Shown: positions 11,116 through 23,310, counted from the first letter of the stretch. The stretch: 64,000 nucleotides of DNA from Omphiscola glabra (GCA_964017045.1 OZ024809.1:10794307-10858306); one strand, 5' to 3'. The notes: generated by a model from the sequence alone, not told the origin. A program made the numbers and translations.

Positions 11116-11774
11116 CCTCTTAAATTTGCAAAGTATTCAACATGCCGCTATGTGGCGTGTACATCTTTAGTCTACACTCTTTTTTTAATTTATTTTTGTA
11201 TTCCTGGCGTTACGCTCTCTTTACAATTTTTTTGTGAATGCTGGCGGACCCTTTACGTTTAACTTTATAAACTTTTTTTGACAAACAATTATATTCTGAA
11301 ATGGCAATTCTTATTCATCAAATGTACAATTAATTTTTTAAAATTTTTTTTTAAATGGGACGTTGCAGCTGCCTTGACTTTGGCTTAGTCAGTGCAACTC
11401 ATGCGTTGTTTTTTTTTTAACTTTAATTTGTTTCGGGATTTTGTTTTGATATAAAGTAGTTAGTAGAAAGCCGTCTCACACTCATGGGCGGCTGCAAACG
11501 GAATCGGCAATCTGAGAGCCATCTTTGCAACATCGGGACAGGACTGCGCCATTTCAATCCACAAACCACTGCAACACTTTTCACGGAAAACATGTTTTAC
11601 AAACCCATCACTTATCAAATCAATAAACTGTTCTTGATACGAATTGTCCTCCGAAGGCTGATTACAAATGGAGCATACAAAGGGGTTGTTAGTGAAACAA
11701 TTTTTTTTTTCCAAATTACTTCAGATAGCGGTAATGAAAATAATGAGACGTTTTTTGGCTTTAGGAATTGATAC

Positions 11775-12240
11775 AAGTTGTTTCATCAAAGCAAAGATGT
11801 TGTCATCAACGTAAAGCTGATCAAAGATGTTTTCATCAACGTAAAGCTCATTTTAATCAACGTAAAGCTCATTTTCATCCGCGTAAAGCTCATTTTCATC
11901 ATCGTAAAGCTCATTTTCATCAACTTAAAGCTCATTTTCATCAACTTAAAGCTCATTTTCATCAACGTAAAGCTCATTTTCATCAACTTAAAGCTCATTT
12001 TCATCAACGTAAAGCTCATTTTCATCAACGTAAAGCTCATTTTCATCAACGTAAAGCTCATTTTCATCAACATAAAGCTTATTTTCATCAACTTAAAGCT
12101 CATTTTCATCAACCTAAAGCTTATTTTCAGCAACTTAAAGCTCATTTTCATCAACGTAAAGCTCATTTTCATCAACCTAAAGCTCCTTTTCTTCAACTTA
12201 AAGCTCATTTTCATCAACGTAAAGCTCATTTTTATCAACT
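11775..12240 (+). repeat. 21-bp minisatellite, array 1 (about 22 copies)
   Basis: Units of CATCAACGTAAAGCTCATTT plus T, with CGT/CTT/CCT variants. Because 21 is a multiple of three and the unit lacks stops in several frames, it creates spurious frames of 150-207 codons. It lies inside the dead hAT transposase. Confidence 0.95.
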
Positions 12241-12705
12241 GTCAAATATTCTTTGGTCCGTAAGAATACTCTCGTTGTCTAGGTCTTCTTTGGTTACACA
12301 ACAATACTTTCTCTCTCTGATACGAAGAATACCAAGTCCAAAAGTGCACTATAATATTTTATTAAATAATCACGAATCCACTGGACATTGATGAATGTAT
12401 ATACATATATAATTCACCGTATAACGAACTCGATATTCACTTCAGCTACCAAACTCCATCCATCTTAGCGAGCCAAAATATACATCAGGCTCTCGAATCA
12501 AGATCGTTCACTCTTCAAGTTCGTGAACATAATAACAGCCTCTCTCTCGAACATAATAATCTCTCTCTCCCAGTCACAAAATGTTAACCCCCCTTTTATC
12601 CCTCGACATATCATGTAATCGTGATATTAACAGAGTTCACATTCGTTCACTATACCCATTTGTCCTCACAATCACAACACACACAATGCCACCGATTTCA
12701 TTACC
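12241..12705. other. Spacer between the two 21-bp arrays
   Basis: AT-rich sequence with several TCTCTCTCG-type stretches. No gene is recognised. It may be foreign to the transposase, since neighbouring transposase segments would otherwise be close together. Confidence 0.4.
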
Positions 12706-12842
12706 TTGACATCAACGTAAAGCTCATTTTCATCAACTTAAAGCTCATTTTCATCAACGTAAAGCTCATTTTCATCAACTTAAAGCTCATTTTCATCAAC
12801 GTAAAGCTCATTTTGATCAACGTAAAGCTCACTTTCATCAAA
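12706..12842 (+). repeat. 21-bp minisatellite, array 2 (about 6-7 copies)
   Basis: The same unit as the array at 11775-12240, separated from it by about 465 bp of unrelated DNA. Confidence 0.95.
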
Positions 12843-13574
12843 GTATGTGTTTAGCTTTAGAAATAAGGCACAGTTCTTCTTATCTAATTTTGCATATGCC
12901 ATAATTCGAGCTTTATTTTTGAAAGCTGTTAATGTTTCATGACAATGTAGCACTTAGATCTCTTGTCCTTGTAGCACTGATATATCTTGTCCTCGTAGCA
13001 CTGAGATATATCTTGTCCCTGTAGCACTGAGATCCTTGCAGAGCCAAGTTGATAGAATTCAAAGAATCAAATGTGTCGACCCTTAAATGACAGAGATATT
13101 AGAAAACTGAACAGAGAATTGTTGGGGTCATGTCTGGGTTATCGTCTTGCAAAATCTGCTGCATTTATTCACGTAATATGAATATTCTCTTCAAACTTTT
13201 CAGTTTGGAAAGCAACCTTACGTGAGAGGGCAACAAGCTTGTTTCAAATCCGGAACCACTTATTTTCATAACTCAGAAAACAAACAAGAGTTGAGTGCAT
13301 TCATTGAAGTTCACTGCTGTAATGACTTCAGGGTAATAATGGGGGAGACAGCAATCAGGTTAGCACAATAGGAATTTAGTAAAACACAGTAAGGTTAAGC
13401 CTGATAAAAGGAACGCAACAAAATAGTGACTTCACAGAGAACATTGTTCCACTCATGAGGCAATGTTTTCACCGTCAAGGATTGGCGGTGGATAGTGCAG
13501 TGCGTACCAATAATGTTTGGGGATCTTCGCTTAACTAAAGTTTGATAACCAGAATGCTATTCCAACATGGAGTG

Positions 13575-13810
13575 CCGTCAGTACACACACCAATGACATG
13601 TCAGTACACACACCAATGACATGTCCGTACACACACCAAAGACATGTCAGTACACACACCAAAGACATGTCAGTACACGCACCAAAGACATGTCAGTACA
13701 CACACCAAAGACATGTCAGTACACACACCAAAGACATGTCAGTAAACACACCAAAGACATGTCAGTACACACACCAATGACATGTTAGTACACACACCAA
13801 TGACATGTTC
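13575..13810 (+). repeat. 23-bp minisatellite (about 10 copies)
   Basis: Units around GACATGTCAGTACACACACC plus AAA/AAT. It lies between the middle and N-terminal parts of the hAT remnant. Confidence 0.93.
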
Positions 13811-14284
13811 CCATTGGATACCATGCCTCAAAGAATCTGTCGTCTTCATCAAATATATTTATTTTGCAGTTGTTCTTATACTGAGAGTTTCATCAGACTG
13901 GATCGCGAAGAAGTTGAAATCTAACGTTTGACAGGAAACATGCTTTAGCATCTCAAGCTCAGAAATGCCAGCACATTCGATCTGATATGTTTGCAGCAAG
14001 GTAATAGCAACTGTTCTTCGATGCAGTGGGGTTTCTCGGCGGCAGTTATTTTCTAAAACACCGCATAGGAGGCTTTTGACCAGCCTAAATGTTCTGTGAA
14101 AACCTACGTACATCATCAGCTTGGATGTGTGCATTCGTTCGGCTTGGCGTTTAACGAAGTCGACACCTTTTTTAATTGAGCTGGAATGCTTTGTTGCCAA
14201 GTGTGTCTTTAGCTTGCTAGGCTTTAGAGAAGTGTATGTCAGCACAACAGAACACAAAAGACCCAGTGGTTTTTCTTCCCCAGA

Positions 14285-14850
14285 TTGTGATCTGTAAACA
14301 CTTAAAGGAGAGAGCTATAATACATTGTAATCTGTGAACACTTAATTGAGATAGCTACATTGTGATTTGTGAAAAGTTCAGTGCGAGAGCTACATTGTGA
14401 TCTGTGAACATTTAAGTAAGAGAGCTTCAATTTGATCTGTGATCACACAAGTGACAGAGCTACATTGTGATCTGTGACCACTTAAGTGACAGAGCTACAT
14501 TGTGATCTGTGACCACTCAAGTGACAGAGCTACATTGTGATCTGTGACCACTCAAGTGACAGAGCTACATTGTGATCATGGAACACTCAAGCAAGACAGC
14601 TACATTGTGATCTGGAAACACTGTGAGAGAGCTACATTGTGATCTGTGAAAACTCAAGCGAGAGAGCTATATTGTGATTTATGAAAGCCTCATTGAGAGA
14701 GCTACATTGTGATCTGGGAACACGGAAGTGAGAGAGTTACATTTTGATCTGGTAACACTGAAGTGAGAGAGCTAAATTGTTATCTGGAAGGACTTAAGTG
14801 ACAGAGCTTACAATTTGATATGGGAACATTTAATTGTGAGAGCTTCAAAT
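14285..14850 (+). repeat. Degenerate 35-bp minisatellite (about 16 copies)
   Basis: Units contain AGAGCTACATTGTGATCTGT followed by GACCACTCAAGTGAC. Divergence rises towards both ends. It abuts the 5' end of the hAT transposase remnant. Confidence 0.9.
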
Positions 14851-15153
14851 TGTTTTTCAATTTTAAATATTTTTTTTTGTATTGTCTGATGAAGAAGGCA
14901 TAACGCTTTGCTACATATAGTCCACACTTATCCGTATATTACACAAGAGCTTGTCTATATATTTACCGAAGTTTTCTGTATATTTCCCCAAAGCTAAGCT
15001 AAAATTTTGTATATTCCACTATAGCAAAGGTACATATTGAATAACTTTTTGCATATTTTACTATATAACTAAGCTACATATTGTTAACTTTTGACTTGTT
15101 ATATTATAGTATATTCGGCCTATTTTTTTCACGTCATCGTAGAGCTTATATGT
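14850..15153. other. AT-rich spacer
   Basis: AT-rich, with scattered TATATTNACTATA-like repeats. No gene is seen. Confidence 0.4.
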
Positions 15154-15735
15154 AGCCACCACATCTTTTGCTTTAAAATATTGACTTCACTGAGTAAATG
15201 TGTTGTGCCCATCCTTACACATCCCGCCCTTGAATGGGAAAAGGTTGTTAACGCTCAAGTTCGTTATATTTCTTCTAAAGAATTGCATCAGATGGCGTAA
15301 TTTCTAGAATTTCTTGACTAGATGGTTCTGATTTAATCTATATATATAAGTCGGCAGCTATCCTAGCAGTGAGATTTTTGGCCAAATTTCCTAACATATG
15401 CAGGACGTTATATAATTTCAATATTGTACTCTTTATGTGTGTGTGTGTCGATTAATATTTGTCTTTTCGAGGATTGTTCCTTTTCACTCGCTGTGCGGTA
15501 AGTTGATGTTATAGTATATTATAGTATTCTTTTTTTTATTATTTTGTTTCTGTATTTGAATATGTATTTTTATGGATGTTTATAGTATAATTAAATTGAA
15601 TATTGATAGTATCACCGGCTTTGGTATCGTTTTCGTTGCATGCTGTTTTTTTCCTCAGTCCTTTGTTACGCATGTTCATTCTAAAAGCCAGATCTTAATA
15701 CAAATTAGAGCTTCAAAACCATTAACGGTACAACT
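15154..15735 (+). repeat. LTR-like repeat, copy 1
   Basis: Collinear with 18058-18745. Shared blocks are TAGCCACCA, a G/TTGTGCC..CGCCCTTGA..TGG block, a TCTATATATATAAG-type TATA box, ACGTTATATAATT, CTCTTTATGTGTGTGT, CCTTTTCACTCGCTGTGC and a terminal TTCAAAACCA..AGCGGTA. A TATA box in a repeat of about 550 bp fits a solo LTR, but clean TG..CA ends and a TSD were not established. Confidence 0.55.
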
Positions 15736-16960
15736 AAACAAGCAATGACGAGAGCGCAAAACTGTCCATGTATGTGTTTGTTTAACATTATGGTCAGGGT
15801 GCTGTTATATATCTGTTAATTAAACCCTTGTGTTTTGGGGTGCCACAGCCCCTCGTGAATCCGCCATTTACTTACTGTAACATTAGCACGTGCCCGCTGA
15901 AAGTCACTTCGCGTCTGGTCAAGCTACCAGGTTTCACGTGACTGTTTAGAAACGATTACTGATGCCACAATGGCTTCAGTTGATGGTGGGAACGACATTG
16001 CTGGAGGAAATTGTGTAAGTAAGTGACCTCATTGTGAAGCTGTTTGCTGAAACTCGACCGCGGCGTATCAACTTTGACCGCGACCACGCAATGACGTCGG
16101 AGTGAGACCATCAACGGCTGCAAGCAGGTCTTTTCTCGCCGAGATTCTTCAATTTCTAAAGTAAACCATGCATTCATGTGGGGGCGAGCTGACCACCAAC
16201 GCCCGACAGTCTCATGTGTTCTCTTATTAATTAAGTCTCCATTTCCTGGAATAAGAAAACCAGCGCCTTCATATCTCCAGACGACAACTCATCTCCGCTT
16301 CCGGTCTCAGAAACATCCAACCGCACATGCGCGCCGGAAGTGAACCCTCCATCCACCAACTTTCCACCCAAAGACACAAGGACCAGAAGAGGACATCGCT
16401 TACCACTTTGTTTTCACGACCAACCCCGATGTCCAAGTCAAGCAGCATTCAGTCCATCTAAAACCAATGGCCATCCGTAGAATGAGTCCAGTATAACAGA
16501 CTCCATTTCCTTGGAAAAGCTGGTTAGGGCGGGGGGAAATTACCCTTTGATTTTTGTTGGTATAGAATAGCGTCCCCTTGCTGTAACCACCGCAGACCAT
16601 CAGAAAATCACGTGACTTCTCCGGCTCCTTTTCATGTTCAATGTGGAATTTTTTTTTTCTTTCTTCAAATGTACATCAAAGATTAACTTTATTGAGTAAG
16701 CAACAGTACACAGTGTACAAAATATAAAAAATGTTGTTATATATTTTGAAAAAGCACAGAAATGTTGAGCAGTAAAAGTATCAGATAGAATGACAGATAT
16801 ATTAGTCTTGGTTGTGTAGTGCGGTGGATGCCATCAACATTATATTTGGTAAAAATGTCGCGCAGAAAAATTAATAAAGTCAAATGTATAAAAACAAAGA
16901 TTTTGTAATACTCTCTAATCAACCTTTCCAAACAAGAGCATACTCTCTACGCCATCACCT
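15736..16960. other. Non-repetitive region; candidate regulatory block at 16000-16640
   Basis: 16000-16640 has higher GC and complexity than its flanks, with TATTAATTAAGTC and CATTTCCTGGAA-type motifs and no coding similarity. A 66-codon minus frame at 16400-16600 is unconvincing. Confidence 0.35.
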
Positions 16961-17555
16961 TAAATGTGACGTGTTTATTACTTCCCTTCCTCTCCTCACC
17001 TCCTTGACCAAATGTTACAAAAACACATTTTTCCGTGATAACCACATGCTGGCAGCACCACCCCTCGCTGTTAAATCGCCAGCAACAAAAGACCCCTCGG
17101 TTGAGATGTTGTATCTCTAATCGACTCTCCCCTGCAGTGCCCGACTTCACCCCCATTGTCAGACCCACACCCCCTGTCACAAAGATTCATTCAAAGCCCG
17201 GCCTGTAAACAGAGGTGGATTATTTCAACGGAACAAAAACCTTGTGCGAGCAGTGCTGTCCTCAACACACAGGCAACAATCTCCCCCCACTGAACGTCCA
17301 CAATACCAAGCCGAGCAATAACTTCAGCAACATTCAAAGAGGAAATCGCCCCTCGTTTAGTTGTCCTAAAAGGAAATTATCATCGTTTTCAACTCTGGTC
17401 AAACTCTGGCCCATTCACACTCAAGTAATGGTCCTAACTTATGCCGAATCGGTCGCTCTGAATGGCCGGGTGGGGGCGCGTTTCATTGTGATGTCACCTA
17501 ATGGTCTGCGTCTGACAATGGCTTTAGGCGTGGGTACCACAACAGATTGACGGTA
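16960..17555. other. Non-repetitive candidate conserved non-coding block
   Basis: About 600 bp of high-complexity sequence. The 111-codon plus frame at 17215-17550 has no motif I recognise and overlaps frames on the other strand. Confidence 0.35.
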
Positions 17556-18057
17556 CAACAGGTTTCATTGTTGGGGTTTGGAAATAGTGTGGTGTTAGGA
17601 AAAAAAAAGGGGGGGGGGTGCTAGTGGGTTCTGGGGTTAGAGTGAGGGAAATATATGGGGGTTGAATTGTGGATTATTGGGTATAAGAGGGAGGGAAATA
17701 TATGGGGGTTGGCTTGTGCACTCTGAGATAAGGAAGTAATAAGATCAGATATTGAGAAATACATGAAATGGCCGAGCGGGTTGTAGTGTATAAGGGGGAA
17801 GATACTATGATAAAGTTTTTTGTTTTGTTTTTGTTGTTGTTTTTTTTTGGGGGGATGGGTGGGGGGGCGCTTCATATTCACTTATGGGTGTGGTGTTACT
17901 ATGGTAGAGATCACGTATAGTTGGATGGGGTAGGATGGAAGTATTTTCTATTGCATCTCCATGTTTGGAGTGAGTAAGTAGTAAAATGAGTTCTATAGAT
18001 TGGGAGAAACTATAAATGAACAGCATCATTATTGCTATGGCATGTGAGTGGGTCTAT
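17556..18057. other. G-rich/T-rich low-complexity stretch
   Basis: G-runs at 17606 and 17850 and an imperfect duplication around AGAGGGAGGGAAATATATGG (17650 and 17690). No gene. Confidence 0.45.
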
Positions 18058-18745
18058 TAGCCACCAAAACTTGTCTCCTCTTTGCTTTGTTTTGATATGG
18101 ACGTCACCGATTAAATGTGCTGTGCCACGCCTTTCCCCACCACGCCCTTGATTGGATTTTTACGTTCGTATACGTCAGCGGTTCTCAACGTTCCTAATGC
18201 CGCGACCCCTTAAGTTCCTCATGTTGTGGCGACCCCCCAACCACGAAATTATTTTCTTCGCTACTTTATAAATGTAGAGTACACGTGTTTTCCGATGGTC
18301 TATGGCGACCCCTGGGAGAAAGTCGTTAGTCCTCCCAAAGGGGCGCAACCCACAGTTTGAGAACCGCTGGTATACGTTCTATTTTCTCTAAAAGAACGCT
18401 ATCAGGTAATGCAATGTCTAGACTTTCTTTTCTGGATGTTTTGATTTTATCCATATATATAAGCCGTCAGTTTTCATTAGCCAGGAGAGATTTTTTACTG
18501 TATCTTTTTTTAACCTATATAGATACATACGACGCGTTATATAATTGCAAAATTGAACTCTTTATGTGTGTCTGTAAATTAATATTGGTATTTTTTAGAA
18601 TAGTACCTTTTCACTTGCTGTGCTGTAAGTTGATATAGTTTTGTGTGTGTATTGTTTCTGTATTGTTGACCTTTGGCACGTATTGTTTATTATACGAGCC
18701 GCAAGTCTAAAACAGATTAAATTTTCAAAACCACATAGCGGTAAG
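18058..18745 (+). repeat. LTR-like repeat, copy 2 (split by a hAT MITE)
   Basis: The same family and orientation as 15154-15735. A 194-bp hAT MITE sits inside it (18176-18369). The 2.3 kb between the copies has no gag or pol similarity that I can see, so this is not an obvious full-length element. Confidence 0.55.
18176..18369. mobile_element. hAT MITE, CAGCGGTTCTCAAC family
   Basis: Begins CAGCGGTTCTCAACGTTCC and ends GTTTGAGAACCGCTG. It is flanked by a perfect 8-bp TSD GTATACGT (18168-18175 and 18370-18377). It contains CCGCGACCCC and other features shared with 34488, 44695 and 47542. There is no coding capacity. Confidence 0.93.
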
Positions 18746-18770
18746 TAAAAATTATTGACATGGTGTTGAT

Positions 18771-18996
18771 CAGGCCTGCACAACATACGGCCCGCGGGCC
18801 ACATGCGGGCCCGTCAACACCCAATGGGCGGCCCGCGAAGTAACGAAATATTCGTTATTATTATTATTTTCTAAATAGCTTTCTCCCCTGTCCTTTGTCT
18901 TTTGGCCCGCAAACGTTTTTCATGAAGTATTATGGCCCACACAAGTTTTTCATAAAGTATTACGGTTAGCCGTGGATTTTGAGTTGTGCAGGCCTG
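18771..18996. mobile_element. hAT MITE, CAGGCCTGCACAAC family
   Basis: Begins CAGGCCTGCACAACATACGG and ends GAGTTGTGCAGGCCTG, a perfect terminal inverted repeat of 14 bases. The TSD GTGTTGAT is perfect (18763-18770 and 18997-19004). It is rich in GGCCCGCGGGCC-type motifs internally. Confidence 0.95.
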
Positions 18997-19002
18997 GTGT
19001 TG

Positions 19003-19475
19003 ATGAGTGAAATGGTGTTGATGAATGACATCGCGTTCTTGAATGAAATGGTTTTGATGGCATTTTGAATGACATCGCGTTCTTGAATGAAATGGTGTTG
19101 ATGAATGACATCGCGTTCTTGAATGAAATGGTTTTGATGGCATTGATGAATGACATCGCGTTCTTGAATGAAATGGTTTTGATGGCATTGATGAATGACA
19201 TCGCGTTCTTGAATGAAATGGTTTTGATGGCATTGATGAATGACATCGCGTTCTTGAATGAAATGGTTTTGATGGCATTGATGAATGACATCGCGTTCTT
19301 GAATGAAATGGTGTTGATGAATGAAATGATGTTGATGAATGAAATGATGTTGATGAATGACCCGGTGTTGATGAATGACGTGGAGGAATGACATGGTATT
19401 GGTGAATGACATGATGGTGAAGAATGAGGCCATGCTGTTGATAAATGACGCGGTGTGAATGATTGAAATGATGTG
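19003..19475 (+). repeat. 45-bp minisatellite (about 6 full units plus degenerate ends)
   Basis: The unit runs GATGAATGACATCGCGTTCT, then TGAATGAAATGGTTTTGATGG, CATT. The core copies are almost identical. The right end decays to GATGAATGAAATGATGTT variants. It gives spurious frames on both strands. Confidence 0.95.
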
Positions 19476-21064
19476 GGCCAAGTGGTGCCAAGCAAATCTA
19501 TTGCCGTTAGCATTAAGGTATGAATAAAAATGACACATCTGTGAAAAGTGCCATTCAGTAAAAAAAGAATTAAAAAATTAATTTTAAAAAAAGTTTTCTT
19601 ATAAAATAAGTGGATGTTAGCAATTCTAGGCAATAAATGTTTTTTTTCCCCACCCAGGTAGATATTACAATAAACAACAGTAGTAGCATTAACAACGGGC
19701 ATGTGGTACAATCAAAGACAGGTTATTATGCTATTCATATGGCTTCACTCAGTGAGTTGATTGAAAATGAAACGGCTGCAAGCATATAGCACGTAAATGT
19801 TAGTTGTTAAGTTCTTACAAACGAACTTTTCATGTGTGTTTTCTTTCATTCCTTCCAACCCAGACCATCGTTATATTCGAACTCTGGCAAAGTCGCCCCT
19901 TAACAACTGAAGACAATTAAAGATAACCAGTACTGTACGACAAAGTCTGTGTTAGGCGAAGCGTAGATAAGACTACTAAGAAGTGCTGGCGAATCATTCC
20001 CCCCCGTCCACCAAACCGGACAGAGACCACATCCAACCGAGACTCGTTGTGACGTCTGCACGACATTTTAACACACACCGGCATTGTGAGTTCGGCCCCA
20101 TTACGGATGCCATGGATGATTTGATGCGGTGTGAGGACGCCATTGATGCGTGGAGTACCCGGACAAAACATCGGGAGACCGGACTTCTGACACCGCGGTG
20201 CGTTCAGTACAAGTCGAAACCCCCTCGAGAAAACAACAGCAATAATACAACACACACAATACAACAACTTTCCTCCTTTCTTCTTTTTGTCTTTCTTTCT
20301 TTTTTTTTCCCCTTTTAAATTTAATTTTTCAACCCAACACCGTGTATTGATTCCGTCCTTAGATAATAATGGCGAGATAAACAGAATAATTCTTTCATTG
20401 TCTCCCTAGAATTTTTTCCTCCCTTCTTCATTGTCTCCCCTCTGAAAGCAAACAAGTGCGCGCTTTTCAATTTAAAACACGTTTTAAAACATCACTTCTC
20501 CACCCGTAGCTTTGAATTCTTACAATGGACTTTAATTCAGCCCTTTACCATTCTCTATGGAACTTAAGCTGAAAACGCGGTCCCATGAGGGTGTTGGTCC
20601 TTTGATCTGCGACAAAAGCATTAAACCATTTTTTTTTTTCAATACCTTCCTTTGTGCACCGGCTCCCATTTATAAGACATGCAACGAGACACGGGTTGCA
20701 TTCAGCCATCTTGTATCAGAGTTGAAGTATAGCAAGAGGTTTTTTTTTAAATAATGTTTGTATACACCAAGCACGGTGCTCTGTAACAACGGCGTCCATT
20801 AACAGAAGAGTGCGATTAAGTAATATGTCGATTAGACGAGCCGAGGACGACGAGTCCGGACATTGCTTCAATAACTTCCCATTACGTGGACATCCCCCCG
20901 AGTCCGGCCACAACAATGACCGCACCCCCTGACACCCTCTAGCCAGGGCGAGCTCCACCTGACTCGACTTGGGCCTTTCAAAAGTGGTTGTACACCGTGA
21001 ATAAACGTTTTCATCAAACCACTGTTCACATTATAATGTGTAGGAAATTGAAAGGCTTAGTGAC
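19476..21064. other. Non-repetitive region; candidate regulatory block at about 19980-20480
   Basis: High-complexity sequence with overlapping 111- and 116-codon frames on opposite strands that match nothing I know. Most likely non-coding. Confidence 0.35.
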
Positions 21065-21400
21065 AGGTAGGATTTTATACTAAACTTTCAGCGCAGTAAG
21101 ATATAAGATAAACTTTCAGTGCAGTAAGATATTAGATAAACTTTCAGTGCAATAAGATATTAGATAAACTTTCAGTCCAGGTAAGATATGAAATAAACAG
21201 ACATTGCAATAAGATATTAGATAAACTTTCAGTGCAATAAGATATTAGATAAACTTTCAGTGCAGTAAGATATTAGATAAACTTTCAGTGCAGTAAGATA
21301 TTAGATAAAATTTCAGTCCAGGTAAGATATGAAATAAACAGACAGTGCAGTAAGATATTAGATACACTTTCAGTGCAGTCAGAAATGAAATAAACAGACA
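21065..21400 (+). repeat. 28-bp minisatellite (about 11 copies)
   Basis: Units of GTAAGATATTAGATAAACTT plus TCAGTGCA, with GAAATAAACAGACAGTGC variants. Confidence 0.93.
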
Positions 21401-21714
21401 GTGCCTGGTGGCACGGCCATACAACATAAAACCCACTCCCCGTTGGACCAACACAACAACAAGACCGATAATCGGGAAATCCGATTTTCGTTTTAACATC
21501 TTTGCTATTGGTATAAACAACAGAGCTTTAAGATGTAGCGACGCCTTTGTTTAAAGCTGAGCAGCTGCTTGTGTATGTACGCAAAGTGAAATACAAGACA
21601 GAACAATCTTTGTAAGATCTACGAAGATCATAATAAACGCGTAACTATTTCCATTTCATGCCGATGAAATATTTCCATAGTTAACCCCAGTTTATCTCTA
21701 GAATTAACATCAGC

Positions 21715-21985
21715 TATTTCTACAATCACCATCCGCTGATTTCTACAATCACCATCTGCTGTTTTCTACAATCACCATCTGCTGTTTTCTATAATCACCA
21801 TCTGCTAATTTCTACAATCACCATCTGCTGTTTTCTATAATCACCATCTGCTGTTTTCTATAATCACCATCTGCTGTTTTCTACAATCACCATCTGCTGA
21901 TTTCTACAATCACCATCTGCTGATTTCTACAATCACAATCCGCTGATTTCTACAATCACCATCCGCTGATTTCTATAATTGCCTT
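21715..21985 (+). repeat. 23-bp minisatellite (about 12 copies)
   Basis: Units of TCTACAATCACCATCTGCTG plus TTT or ATT. It is followed by A-, T- and TTTCTA-rich sequence to about 22230. Confidence 0.94.
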
Positions 21986-22261
21986 CAGTTTAAAAAAAAA
22001 AAAATTTCTTTAGGTAGTTGACTCCAAGTAATATCAGTTTATTCTTATAATCTCCCCACCCCCTCAATTTACACTAAGTTTATTTCTATATTACCCTTTT
22101 CTTTAGTTTATTACTATTAATATTACCTTTAGTTGTACCTTTCTATAATTATCTTTACCCTAAGTTTATGTCTACGATTACCATTAGTTTTATTTCTAAA
22201 ATTAAAAAAAAAAAAAAAATAAAAAAAATTAGAGACAAATAGACAAACAGAACTGAAGGGT

Positions 22262-22450
22262 CTTGTTTCTTGTCTCTCTTGTTGGAATCTTGTCTCTCTT
22301 GTTGGAATCTTGTCTCTCTTGTTGGAATCTTGTCTCTCTTGTTGGAATCTTGTCTCTCTTGTTGGAATCTTGTCTCTCTTGTTGGAATCTTGTCTCTCTT
22401 GTTGGAATCTTGTCTCTCTTGTTGGAATCGTGTCTCTCTTGTTGGAAACG
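22262..22450 (+). repeat. 20-bp minisatellite (9 near-perfect copies)
   Basis: Units of TCTTGTCTCTCTTGTTGGAA in perfect register, so recently expanded. A poly-A stretch and (A)n lie just upstream at 22205-22230. Confidence 0.97.
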
Positions 22451-23120
22451 TGTGAAATCTATATAGGTCCCTAAAGCCAGGCAAACAGATCGATATCCCG
22501 GGTATCGACCAGCATCACACGTGATTTTAGCTGTAATCAAGAAGCACGACACGGCGACAAATAATCGACTCCAAACAAAGGGGAAATAGCTTTAAAACAA
22601 AAAAACAAAAAGGCTTAAGCCGCCCAAGAGTAAGCAAGCGTTCAGTGTAATTAAGTCACTTTGGTGGACAGCGACGATATTTAGGGGTGGATTGGTTGGG
22701 CACGGGTCTAGAAATGATGACGTAATTAGTGTTGGTGTTGATAAAATTTAGGAGTTTTGAGGCTGGCTAACTCATATACTGCACAGTATTTAAAAAGTCT
22801 AGTAGGCATAGAGTACACGCAGAGTGACTGAAAAGGAAGAGGTGGGCGCACGAGGAGAGAGTTGACGAGGGAGGAGACCTGAGGGGGGAGATAAGGGAAA
22901 CATGAGGGGGATATATACAAGAAAAGATGCGTGGCGACGAGGGTGTCACGAGGACAGAAGCACACTAAGATTTTCGACGTTGGGGGGGGGGGAGGCAGGA
23001 TGACGTGAGAATCGGGTAATGTGGGAGTTGTGACAATCTTGTGGTGAGGTATTAAGAAACCCCTAAAACAAAGAGTTTGTATAAATCATTTATAATATGT
23101 AATATCGAGCAGGGGGGAGG
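22451..23120. other. Non-repetitive, no gene recognised
   Basis: Contains a G-run at 22982. Otherwise nothing is seen. Confidence 0.3.
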
Positions 23121-23310
23121 TGCTGAAAAACTCATTTAAGTTTCGCACTTTATAAGAATCATAATTAGTGCTCCCCCCCCCCCCCCCCCAAGACTCGCAA
23201 CCGCACATTTTTTTCACACATTTAAGTTACGCACTTTATAAGAATCCTAATTAGTGCTCCCCCCCCCCCCCAAAGGCTCGCAACCGCACATTTTGTTCAC
23301 ACCTTTGAGT
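23120..23310 (+). repeat. Two-copy duplication with poly-C tracts
   Basis: About 95 bp containing CGCACTTTATAAGAATC, AATTAGTGCT, a C-run, and CTCGCAACCGCACATTTT occurs twice in tandem. Confidence 0.9.

Larger units (their letters stand above)
11455..14290 (-). pseudogene. Degenerate hAT (BED/ZBED-like) transposase interrupted by minisatellites
   Basis: Minus-strand fragments appear in transposase order. At 14285-13860: KPSKLKTHLATKH (half of a BED zinc finger; only one Cys of the first pair remains), then FNFFAIQSDETLSI. At about 13345-13060: VNFNECTQL, SHVRLLSKLKSLKRIFILRE and HLRVDTFDSLNS. At about 12960-12850: HETLTAFKNKARIMAYAKLD, and at 11715-11455: DLISDGFVKHVF, then GLWIEMAQSCPDVAKMALRL, ending PFAAAHECETAFY (the hAT dimerisation region). 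Stops and frameshifts are abundant. A 21-bp minisatellite occupies two places within it and a 23-bp one a third. The family resembles the vertebrate ZBED/SCAND3/GTF2IRD2 hAT group. Confidence 0.8.

Noticed and set aside
11768..12391. Long plus-strand frame of 207 codons with HFHQRKA repeats
   Set aside because: It is a 21-bp minisatellite, open in several frames on both strands, and lies inside a dead transposase.
18950..19711. 253-codon minus frame rich in SFKNAMSFINAI
   Set aside because: Product of the 45-bp minisatellite and its AT-rich flank.
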